Shown here one piece after another: positions 1 to 6,170 of a stretch of 7,693 bases of DNA. The notes under the pieces are model-generated. The model saw only the letters and a list, made by a program, of their open reading frames with translations. It had not been told where the DNA came from and ran no database searches. Source of the stretch: Alistipes sp. (lineage in GTDB: Bacteria > Bacteroidota > Bacteroidia > Bacteroidales > Rikenellaceae). The DNA is taken from assembly GCA_017629615.1 (NCBI GenBank), contig JAGBWT010000016.1:1-7693 (forward strand), given 5' to 3'. Each line of letters begins with the position of its first letter. Position 1 is the first letter of the stretch. Both the position numbers and the translations under genes were made by a program.

Positions 1-16
1 GAGCGTAAAAGTGGTT

Positions 17-52
17 TTAGGGGCGTTAGGGGCGTTAGTGTCGTTAGGGGCA
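17..52 (+). repeat. G-rich 9-bp tandem repeat, block A (4 units)
   Basis: Four consecutive 9-mers of consensus TTAGGGGCG occupy 17-25, 26-34, 35-43 and 44-52. The third and fourth are imperfect (TTAGTGTCG, TTAGGGGCA). The first two units plus TTA (17-37) are a perfect 21-base reverse complement of 253-273, so this block is the left outer arm of a large inverted repeat. The G runs also contribute to a G-quadruplex-type pattern on the + strand. No coding function is apparent. Confidence 0.9.
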
Positions 53-136
53 TGGGTTGTGCTGGGTAGCCTGGGGTGTGCTGGGTTGTGCTGGGTTGTG
101 CTGGGTAGTCTGGGTAGTCTGGGTAGTCTGGGTAGA
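52..136 (+). repeat. G-rich 9/10-bp tandem repeat, block B
   Basis: This block opens with roughly 10-base units of the form CTGGGTTGTG (clearest at 71-80, 81-90 and 91-100). It then shifts to four 9-base units CTGGGTAGT at 101-109, 110-118, 119-127 and 128-136, the last ending in A. GGG runs at 103-105, 112-114, 121-123 and 130-132 are separated by exactly 6 bases. Bases 121-135 can pair with 176-190 (13 Watson-Crick pairs, one G-T, one mismatch), making this the left inner arm of the inverted structure. Confidence 0.88.
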
Positions 137-144
137 ATGGAAGG

Positions 145-175
145 TTAGGGTCGTTAAGGGCGTTAGTGTTTTAGG
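145..175 (+). repeat. Degenerate second copy of block A, central
   Basis: Units TTAGGGTCG (145-153), TTAAGGGCG (154-162) and TTAGTGTTT (163-171), followed by TAGG, repeat the 9-base theme of 17-52. The block lies between the two inner arms, so it would form most of the loop of the inner hairpin. It shows that the same unit family was reused several times within about 270 bases. Confidence 0.75.
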
Positions 176-229
176 CTACTCAGTCTACCCAATCTACTCA
201 ATCTACTCAATCTACTCAATCTTCCCAAC
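176..229 (+). repeat. C-rich 9-bp tandem repeat, inverted partner of block B (6 units)
   Basis: Six 9-base units read CTACTCAGT, CTACCCAAT, CTACTCAAT (three times) and CTTCCCAAC. Read on the opposite strand these are ATTGAGTAG/ATTGGGTAG, clearly related to the CTGGGTAGT units at 101-136. The block is therefore an inverted, diverged copy of block B. The first 15 bases (176-190) give the best pairing with 121-135. Confidence 0.88.
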
Positions 230-241
230 ACCCCGAACACA

Positions 242-290
242 CTTAACGCCCTTAACGCCCCTAACGCCCCTAATAGCCCTACCCCCCCCC
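242..290 (+). repeat. C-rich 9-bp tandem repeat, inverted partner of block A, plus nine-C tract
   Basis: Units of the form CTTAACGCC / CCTAACGCC run from 242 to about 277 at 9-base spacing and are the reverse complement of block A. Bases 253-273 match 17-37 perfectly as an inverted repeat. The block ends in AGCCCTA followed by nine consecutive C (282-290), a homopolymer prone to slippage. On the minus strand the C runs at 249-251, 258-261, 267-270, 277-279 and 282-290 form a G-quadruplex-type motif with short loops. Confidence 0.88.
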
Positions 291-436
291 TGGCGAAAAA
301 CGATTTTTTGTGATTTTGCCCGATTTGTGGCGCAAAAAATGTCGAAATCGCTCCTTCGATTGCCTATAACACTCTAATTTTGTGAAAAAAGAGTAAAAAA
401 TCGTGCCGAAATTTTTATCGTTTGTAAAATTAACCC

Positions 437-444
437 TATATTTG
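437..444 (+). promoter_or_regulatory. Candidate Bacteroidota -7 promoter element for HU
   Basis: TATATTTG matches the TAnnTTTG -7 consensus of the main Bacteroidota sigma factor exactly and lies 84 bases before the HU start. It would predict a leader of about 75-80 bases. The expected TTG-type -33 box is not clear: the TTTG at 421-424 is too close, and only a T-run (412-416) sits at the usual spacing. A second match, TAATTTTG at 375-382, is an alternative with an equally poor upstream box. The rest of 291-528 is AT-rich and shows no other feature. Confidence 0.4.
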
Positions 445-528
445 TGGCCGAATTGCGTTGCGCTTGCCCATTCGGGTTTCGTAGCGTCGAAAATGTTGAA
501 TACAAATTATAAATAACTTTACAAAACT

Positions 529-801
529 ATGACAAAGGCAGATATCGTTAGCGAGATTGCTAAAAAGACCGGTGTAGAGAAGGTTCAGATTCAGAAGATT
601 GTTGAACTCTTTATGGAGGAGGTAAAGGGCTCGTTGGCAAACAACGAGAATGTTTATCTTCGCGGTTTCGGTTCGTTCATCATTAAGCAGCGTGCCGAGA
701 AGGTGGCTCGTAACATCTCGAAGAATACAACCATCACTATCCCAGCACACAACATTCCGGCTTTCAAGCCTGCGAAGACTTTTGTAGCGAAAATTAAGTA
801 A
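529..801 (+). CDS. hup: HU-family DNA-binding protein
   Basis: A 90-residue histone-like protein, the usual HU length, that binds DNA as a dimer with little sequence preference and compacts the nucleoid. The N-terminal helical part (about 1-40) is followed by the signature G-F-G-S-F (46-50), the R-A-E turn (55-57), the DNA-binding arm starting R-N-I-S-K-N (61-66), and the closing P-A-F-K-P-A-K (77-83). At position 63, where most HU and IHF proteins carry the DNA-intercalating proline, this protein has isoleucine; from memory this is common in Bacteroidota HU. The ATG at 529 gives the canonical M-T-K-A-D-I start and has an A/T-rich upstream region without a Shine-Dalgarno sequence. It is probably transcribed from the candidate promoter near 440. 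The next gene lies 43 bases downstream with no evident terminator between. Family assignment is secure; which HU paralogue it is cannot be told. Confidence 0.96.
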   Translation: MTKADIVSEIAKKTGVEKVQIQKIVELFMEEVKGSLANNENVYLRGFGSFIIKQRAEKVARNISKNTTITIPAHNIPAFKPAKTFVAKIK

Positions 802-844
802 GAAATTACAATAAACATTATTCATCTATTAAACAATTACCACT

Positions 845-934
845 ATGCCTAACGGAAAGAAGCATAAGCGTCACAAGATGGCGACCCACAAGCGTAAGAA
901 GCGTCTGCGCAAGGATCGTCACAAGAAGAAGTAG
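845..934 (+). CDS. 29-residue highly basic protein, probable bS22/mS38-like small ribosomal protein
   Basis: A complete small gene (ATG 845, TAG 932-934). The product starts M-P-N-G-K-K and ends D-R-H-K-K-K; 16 of 29 residues are Lys or Arg, 4 are His, and only one is acidic. Residues 9-25 align without gaps to my recollection of the mycobacterial bS22 core, sharing R..., M, K, K, L-R and a final R at matching places. That family includes mitochondrial mS38 (AURKAIP1/COX24 C-terminal domain), a small-subunit protein lying in the rRNA of the decoding region. I recall near-identical peptides next to rng in other Bacteroidales, often unannotated. The position between HU and RNase G, a known rRNA-processing enzyme, fits a ribosomal role. 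No Shine-Dalgarno sequence precedes it. The gene call is strong; the family assignment is inference from motif alignment, and another Bacteroidota-specific ribosomal protein is the alternative. Confidence 0.8.
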   Translation: MPNGKKHKRHKMATHKRKKRLRKDRHKKK

Positions 935-962
935 TCTGCCCGGGTGGCATATTGCTTCGATG

Positions 963-1014
963 AATAGGTAATAATAACGCTAATGGGTCGCAAGACTCCT
1001 TAGCGTTACCTATT
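963..1014 (+). promoter_or_regulatory. GNRA-capped hairpin in the rng leader
   Basis: AATAGG (963-968) pairs with CCTATT (1009-1014), and TAACGCTAA (975-983) pairs perfectly with TTAGCGTTA (1000-1008), leaving a six-base bulge TAATAA (969-974). After a T-C mismatch, GGGTC (985-989) pairs with GACTC (994-998), one pair being G-U, around the tetraloop GCAA (990-993), a GNRA loop. No T-run follows, so it is a poor intrinsic terminator. It lies 28 bases after the 29-residue gene and about 135 bases before rng. A role in RNA stability, processing or rng control is inference. The rest of 935-1149 shows only a purine-rich G-run stretch near 1077-1098. Confidence 0.65.
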
Positions 1015-1149
1015 ATTATCGGCGGCACGATTCTGTGGTTGCTCGCTCTTTTTTGCGGTGTCGGTTGGTGCTGCGCAGAGGGGGCAGAGAGGGCGGAGTT
1101 GTTGCTGCAAAAATCAGAAATCAAAGGGTGTAAATTTTATCCTAACACA

Positions 1150-2739
1150 ATGAATCGAGAGTTAATAGTAAATGTAACCTCCACCGAGATTAACATCGCC
1201 TTGTGTGAAGACAAGAAGTTGGTTGAGCTTGGTAGGGAGATGGCGCAGACGGGTTTTAACGTCGGCGACATCTATCTCGGCAAAGTGCGAAAGATTATGC
1301 CCGGACTGAATGCCGCGTTTGTCAATATTGGTCACGAACGCGACGCCTTTATCCACTATCAGGACCTTGGTCCCCACTTTCAGTCGCTCGATAAGATTGT
1401 GTCGAGTTATGCGCCGGGTAAGCGTGGCGTGAAGCTCGAAACGATGAAGCTCGACGAGGGCTTGGAGCGCGACGGTAAGATAACCACCTACTTGCAGGTG
1501 GGGCAGACGGTGATGGTTCAAGTCTCGAAGGAGGCTATCTCGACCAAAGGTCCGCGTTTGACTTGCGACATATCGCTCGCAGGTCGCAATATCGTTCTTG
1601 TGCCATTCTCGTCGAAGGTCTTTTTGTCGCAAAAGATTCGTTCGAGCGAGGACAAGAAACGATTGAAGAGAGTAGCAACAGGCGTGTTGCCTAAAAATTT
1701 CGGTGTAATTATTCGCACTGCGGCAGTGAATGCCACCGACCTCGATGTTGAGCAAGATATATTGGCGGCAGTCGAGAAGTGGAACAAGACCTGCCAGCAG
1801 ATTCGTCGTCGTCAGGCTCCGTCGCTCTTGATGGGCGAGATGAGTCGCGCCAATACCATCATTCGCGACAATCTCGATGGGTCGTTCTCGCAGATATGCG
1901 TCGATGACGAGGCGATGTACAACGAAATACGCAACTATATCCGTTCGGTAGATTCCGAGAAGGAGAAGCTCGTGAAGCTCTACCGCGGTTCGGTGCCTAT
2001 TTTCGATAATTTCGATATTTCGCGCCAAATTAAGTCGCTCTTTGCCAAGTATGTATCGCTCAAACGTGGTGCATACCTGATTATCGAATCGACCGAGGCG
2101 ATGAATGTTATCGATGTCAATTCGGGCAACCGCACCAAGGCGGATAACAATCAGGAGCAGACGGTGCTTGACGTCAATCTGGCAGCAGCGGCAGAGATTG
2201 CCCGCCAGTTGCGCTTGCGCGATTTGGGAGGCATCGTCATAATCGACTTTATCGATATGCACAAGGCACAGAGTCGTCAGATGCTCTACGAGGAGATGAC
2301 TCGTTTGATGGCCACCGATAAAGCCAAACATACCATATTACCACTCACGAAGTTCGGACTGATGCAGATTACACGTCAGCGCATACGTCCGGTAGCCATA
2401 GCCGATACGCAGGACATTTGTCCGACGTGCGGTGGCACGGGTAAGATAGAGCCGACGGTTTTGCTCGACCGCAAAATCGAGAATCAAATCTCGTTGCTTG
2501 CGCAAGACCACGGTCGCCGATATATCCGTTTGGTCGTAAGTCCGTATGTGGCTGCATTTTTGACACGCGGTTTGTGGTCGCTTCGACTGCGTTGGGCTTT
2601 GCGCTACAACGTGTGGTTGTCGATTCGTGCCGACCAGAGTGTCGGTATTGTCGATGTGCAGTATCACGACCGTGAGGGTAACGATTTGCTGAATATGGAG
2701 CCGGAGAGCGGCTCAAAGAGTCGGCGCCGTCGCCGATAG
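1150..2739 (+). CDS. rng: Ribonuclease G (RNase E/G family endoribonuclease)
   Basis: A 529-residue single-strand endoribonuclease that would act in the cytoplasm on rRNA precursors and mRNA. An S1 RNA-binding domain spans about 37-145 (G-D-I-Y-L-G-K-V at 39-46, N-A-A-F-V-N-I-G at 54-61), with an extra loop near 80-115. The DNase-I-like catalytic core follows: the metal-binding aspartates are expected to be D322 in I-D-V-N-S-G and D366 in I-D-F-I-D-M. The zinc-link C-P-T-C is at 424-427, which in RNase E joins subunits of the tetramer. The protein ends soon after the core in an arginine-rich tail (S-R-R-R-R-R), without the long degradosome scaffold of RNase E. The reading frame is open upstream to an ATG at 1039, but that 37-residue extension is Gly/Cys/Ala-rich and unlike the family. 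M-N-R-E-L-I-V-N-V at 1150 is the typical start. mfd follows after 76 bases, possibly in the same transcript. The annotation as RNase E by some pipelines would be equivalent. Confidence 0.95.
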   Translation: MNRELIVNVTSTEINIALCEDKKLVELGREMAQTGFNVGDIYLGKVRKIMPGLNAAFVNIGHERDAFIHYQDLGPHFQSLDKIVSSYAPGKRGVKLETMKLDEGLERDGKITTYLQVGQTVMVQVSKEAISTKGPRLTCDISLAGRNIVLVPFSSKVFLSQKIRSSEDKKRLKRVATGVLPKNFGVIIRTAAVNATDLDVEQDILAAVEKWNKTCQQIRRRQAPSLLMGEMSRANTIIRDNLDGSFSQICVDDEAMYNEIRNYIRSVDSEKEKLVKLYRGSVPIFDNFDISRQIKSLFAKYVSLKRGAYLIIESTEAMNVIDVNSGNRTKADNNQEQTVLDVNLAAAAEIARQLRLRDLGGIVIIDFIDMHKAQSRQMLYEEMTRLMATDKAKHTILPLTKFGLMQITRQRIRPVAIADTQDICPTCGGTGKIEPTVLLDRKIENQISLLAQDHGRRYIRLVVSPYVAAFLTRGLWSLRLRWALRYNVWLSIRADQSVGIVDVQYHDREGNDLLNMEPESGSKSRRRRR

Positions 2740-2815
2740 GTACGAAAAGGTGCGTGAGCACGAAATAAGTGCCGTGGATAAAGATAGGGCATAAGGCTTT
2801 GCCTAAAAGTATAGA

Positions 2816-5800
2816 ATGCACGAAATCTTAAAAGCAACAGAGCAATCCCAACCGTTTGCAGAGTTGCAAAAAGAGTTGAAACAAAAGAGCAACACCGTCT
2901 ATCTTAACGAGTTAGTCGGCGGGGCTCTTTCGTTTTATGTGGCCGCTACGGCTGCTCGAACGGGCGGTCTGCATCTGGTTGTTGCCGACGACCGCGATGC
3001 GGCAGCCTATGCAATGAACGACCTCTACGCGTTGCTCGATGAGAGTCGTGTGTTGTTCTTCCCTTCGGCCTACAAGAGGTCGATAATCTATGGTCGTGAG
3101 CAGGCCGATAGCGTGGTGATGCGTACGGGTGTGCTTAATGCGGTGTCGAATATCGCCGAGGGCGACTATCTTGTCGTTTGTACCTATCCCGAGGCCTTGG
3201 CCGAGAGGGTAGTTGATGGTTCGAGCCTCGAATCGCAGTCGTTGCACGTTGCCGTTGGCGAGGAGTTGCGTATTGCCGACTTGGTCGATACGTTGGACGA
3301 ACTTGGTTTCGAGCCTGTCGATTTTGTCTATGAGCCGGGGCAGAACTCTGTGCGAGGCGGTATTGTCGATATATTCTCCTATGCCGAGTCGCGCCCATAT
3401 CGTTTGGACTTTTTTGGCGACGAGGTCGATTCGATTCGTCGCTTCGAAATATCGAATCAGCTGTCGAGCGACCGTCTCGACGAGGTCGATATTATTGCCA
3501 ACATAAACCGTTCGGAGGGGGCGCTTGTGACCTTGTCGCGCTTCTTGGGTAGCGATGTGGTCTATTGGTTCTACGATGCCGACCACGCCTTGCGAAGGGT
3601 TGATGATGTGCGCACGAAGGTCTTGGCCGATAGCGAGATGGCCGAAGAGGTTGTTGAGCGACTCGCTTCGCGTAAGGCGTTGCTTGCCGATGCCGAGGGG
3701 GCGAGGATTGTGACGTTGCGCAATACGTTGTCGGAGCGTCCGGCACGGGCAACGGTGCTGTTCCATACCCACCCGCAACCCCACTTTAATAAGAATGTCG
3801 AGATGCTGGCCGCCGATGTGGCTCGATATGCCGATGTGGGGTATCGTTGCTGTCTGCTGTCGGAGAATAGGGCGCAGATGGAGCGCCTCGACAATATGTT
3901 CCACCGTGCAGGGTGCGAGCAGGTGCGATTGGAGATGTTGCGCTTGCTGCTGCACGAGGGTTGGATTGACGATGATATGCGCCTGTGCCTCTATGCCGAG
4001 CATCAGATTTTCGACCGCTACCAACGCTACCGCATCAATGGCGAGATAAAGCGCGACGAGCAGATGACCGTCGCCGAACTCAACGCCTTGCAGGTTGGCG
4101 ACTATGTTGTCCATATCGACCACGGTGTTGGTCGTTTTGGTGGCTTGGTCAAAATCGAGGAGGGCGGCAAATACCACGAGGCGATAAAACTCGTCTATCG
4201 CGATGGCGATGTGCTGTTTGTCAATGTCCATTCGCTCCACCGTATTTCGCGATATAAGAGTGGCGATGGCGAGCCTCCGAAGGTCTATAAACTCGGTGGT
4301 GGCGCGTGGCAGAAACTCAAAAATGCAACCAAGAAGGCTGTTAAGGATATTTCGCGCGAACTTATTGCGCTCTATGCCAAACGTAAGGCGTCGCAGGGCT
4401 TTGCCTTCTCGGCCGACTCCTACCTGCAACAGGCCCTTGAAGCGTCGTTCCAATGGGAGGATACGCCCGACCAACAGCGAGCAATCGAGGCGGTTAAGGC
4501 CGATATGGAGTCGCCACGTCCGATGGACCGCCTGCTGTGTGGCGACGTTGGTTTTGGTAAGACCGAGGTTGCCGTAAGAGCGGCATTTAAGGCGGCAGTC
4601 GATGGTAAGCAGGTGGCTATTTTGGTCCCTACGACTATACTTGCCTTGCAACACTATCGTACGTTCAGCGAACGATTGCGCGATATGCCCGTCAGGGTGG
4701 AGTATCTCAATCGCTCGAAGAGTACGAAGGAGGTGCGACAGATTCTCGACGACTTGGCGCAAGGTAAAATAGATATATTGATTGGAACGCACAAGATGCT
4801 TGGCGCGGGTGTCAAATTCCGCGACCTCGGTCTGCTTATTATCGACGAGGAGCAACGTTTTGGCGTGGCGGCGAAGGAACGACTTACGCAGATGAGCATC
4901 AGCGTCGATACGCTTACGCTGACGGCAACACCAATCCCGCGCACGTTGCAATTCTCGCTGATGGGGTCGCGCGACTTGTCGATTATATCGACACCACCAC
5001 CCAACCGCCAGCCGATTATCACCGAGTCGCACGTCTTTTCGGAGGAGTTGGTGCGCGAGGCTGTCGAGGCGGAGTTGTCGCGTGGAGGTCAGGTCTATTT
5101 TATCCATAACAAGGTCGAGGACCTGCTCTCGGTGCAGGGTATGATTACGCGCCTATGTCCAAAGGCGAGGGTCTGTGCCGCACACGGCCGAATGAAACCG
5201 GCCGAGTTGGAGCGGCTGATTATGGACTTTATATATGGCGATTTCGACGTGCTGGTTGCTACGTCGATTGTCGAAAGTGGTGTCGATATTCCGAATGTGA
5301 ATACGATTATCATCAACAATGCCGACCGCTTTGGTTTGAGCAATATCCACCAGCTGCGAGGCCGTGTGGGTCGTAGCGACCGTAAGGCCTATTGCTATCT
5401 GTTGTCGCGACCCGATGAGATGCTGTCGAGCGATGCCCGTCGTCGTTTGAGGGCTATCGAGGAGTTCTCGGATTTGGGCTCGGGGTTCAATATCGCTATG
5501 CAGGACCTCGATATTCGTGGCGCAGGCAATCTGCTTGGTGCCGAGCAGAGCGGTTTTATTGCCGATATAGGTTTCGAGACCTACCAGAAAATTATGAACG
5601 AGGCGATTGCCGAATTGAGAGCCGAGGGTCTCGATGTTGCGGGTTTAAGTCGCGACGAGCAGGCCGTCGTGGAGCAGTTGCGCTATGTCGATGATGTGGT
5701 GGTTGAGTTGGGTGTCGAGGCTTCGTTACCAGAGAGTTATGTGCGCCAACAGGCCGAGCGATTGCGTTTGTATAGGGAGCTCGATGCTATCGCCGAGGAG

Positions 5801-6154
5801 CGTGCGTTGCAGAGCTTCGAGGAGCGCCTTGTGGATAGGTTTGGAGCCTTGCCCGAGGCGGCTTGCGAGCTGCTCAATGTGGTGCGTCTGCGTTGGGAGG
5901 CCGAGCGACTTGGTATGGAGCGCGTGAAGGTCAAGAACGCGTTGATGATTGTGCAGTTTGTGGGTGATAGCGCATCGCCATTCTATAAGAGTGAGGCCTT
6001 TATGGCTATGTTGCGTAAGGTGACTTCGCAACCCGACCGCTTTGTGCTGAAACAGCGCGACACGAAACTCGCAATGACGGTGCGTCGAGTGGGTGGTGTA
6101 GCCGAGGCTGTCGAGGTGCTTCGATGGCTGAACGAGGCACAAAAGTGTGAATAA
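2816..6154 (+). CDS. mfd: Transcription-repair coupling factor Mfd
   Basis: A 1112-residue ATP-driven DNA translocase that pushes stalled RNA polymerase off damaged DNA and recruits UvrA for nucleotide excision repair; E. coli Mfd has 1148 residues. Domains in order: UvrB-like region about 25-330 (conserved S-V-R-G-G-I-V-D-I-F near 178-187 in the UvrA-contacting part), then the RNA-polymerase-interacting CarD-like domain about 425-480 (V-G-D-Y-V-V-H-I-D-H-G-V-G-R-F at 427-441). The RecG-like motor follows, with Walker A G-D-V-G-F-G-K-T-E (576-584), D-E-E-Q box (677-680), T-A-T-P-I-P-R-T (703-710) and motif VI R-G-R-V-G-R (848-853). Next comes the R-G-A-G-N-L-L-G segment (901-908) and a C-terminal autoinhibitory TRCF domain from about 960 to the end. 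All motor motifs are intact and there is no frameshift. The 76-base gap to rng holds only a 4-bp hairpin (2794-2804). The ATG at 2816 fits family starts; no Shine-Dalgarno sequence is visible. Confidence 0.98.
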   Translation: MHEILKATEQSQPFAELQKELKQKSNTVYLNELVGGALSFYVAATAARTGGLHLVVADDRDAAAYAMNDLYALLDESRVLFFPSAYKRSIIYGREQADSVVMRTGVLNAVSNIAEGDYLVVCTYPEALAERVVDGSSLESQSLHVAVGEELRIADLVDTLDELGFEPVDFVYEPGQNSVRGGIVDIFSYAESRPYRLDFFGDEVDSIRRFEISNQLSSDRLDEVDIIANINRSEGALVTLSRFLGSDVVYWFYDADHALRRVDDVRTKVLADSEMAEEVVERLASRKALLADAEGARIVTLRNTLSERPARATVLFHTHPQPHFNKNVEMLAADVARYADVGYRCCLLSENRAQMERLDNMFHRAGCEQVRLEMLRLLLHEGWIDDDMRLCLYAEHQIFDRYQRYRINGEIKRDEQMTVAELNALQVGDYVVHIDHGVGRFGGLVKIEEGGKYHEAIKLVYRDGDVLFVNVHSLHRISRYKSGDGEPPKVYKLGGGAWQKLKNATKKAVKDISRELIALYAKRKASQGFAFSADSYLQQALEASFQWEDTPDQQRAIEAVKADMESPRPMDRLLCGDVGFGKTEVAVRAAFKAAVDGKQVAILVPTTILALQHYRTFSERLRDMPVRVEYLNRSKSTKEVRQILDDLAQGKIDILIGTHKMLGAGVKFRDLGLLIIDEEQRFGVAAKERLTQMSISVDTLTLTATPIPRTLQFSLMGSRDLSIISTPPPNRQPIITESHVFSEELVREAVEAELSRGGQVYFIHNKVEDLLSVQGMITRLCPKARVCAAHGRMKPAELERLIMDFIYGDFDVLVATSIVESGVDIPNVNTIIINNADRFGLSNIHQLRGRVGRSDRKAYCYLLSRPDEMLSSDARRRLRAIEEFSDLGSGFNIAMQDLDIRGAGNLLGAEQSGFIADIGFETYQKIMNEAIAELRAEGLDVAGLSRDEQAVVEQLRYVDDVVVELGVEASLPESYVRQQAERLRLYRELDAIAEERALQSFEERLVDRFGALPEAACELLNVVRLRWEAERLGMERVKVKNALMIVQFVGDSASPFYKSEAFMAMLRKVTSQPDRFVLKQRDTKLAMTVRRVGGVAEAVEVLRWLNEAQKCE

Positions 6155-6170
6155 ATGCAGTGGTAGAGAT

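Larger units (their letters stand above)
17..273. repeat. Large nested inverted repeat built from tandem 9-mers
   Basis: The order of blocks is A, B, A-like centre, inverted B, inverted A. The outer arms 17-37 and 253-273 are a perfect 21-bp inverted repeat. The inner arms 121-135 and 176-190 pair imperfectly around a 40-base centre. A transcript or single strand could fold into a long, mismatched hairpin. No transposase, integrase or terminal duplication is visible, so this is not recognisable as an insertion element. It may be a dispersed intergenic repeat or a degenerate transcription barrier between the unseen upstream gene and HU; both are inference. Confidence 0.7.

Noticed and set aside
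17..280. Telomere-like or CRISPR-like array
   Set aside because: TTAGGG-like units recall telomeres, but the units vary, are internal and occur in both orientations. There are no unique spacers of 25-40 bases, so it is not a CRISPR array.
57..377. Open reading frame of 106 codons with repeated Trp-Val-Val and Tyr-Ser-Ile units
   Set aside because: The repeats in the protein are a by-product of the 9-bp DNA units staying in frame. The sequence is low-complexity, matches no family I know, and runs across an inverted repeat into AT-rich leader DNA.
375..382. Second TAnnTTTG match (TAATTTTG) as the main HU promoter
   Set aside because: It has no -33 box at the usual spacing and lies farther from the start than the match at 437-444. 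Kept only as an alternative.
963..1014. Rho-independent terminator
   Set aside because: The hairpin is strong, but it is followed by mixed sequence (A, T, C, then GGCGG) rather than a T-run, and it is interrupted by a six-base bulge.
1039..1149. N-terminal extension of RNase G from the ATG at 1039
   Set aside because: The 37 added residues are low-complexity and lie in the structured leader. The family start M-N-R-E-L-I-V-N-V falls at 1150.
1162..2331. Minus-strand open frame of 389 codons
   Set aside because: It is an antisense shadow of rng with no family resemblance.
2912..5107. Minus-strand open frame of 731 codons
   Set aside because: It is the antisense shadow of mfd, open because of the strong codon bias of the sense strand. 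The translation shows no recognisable domain.
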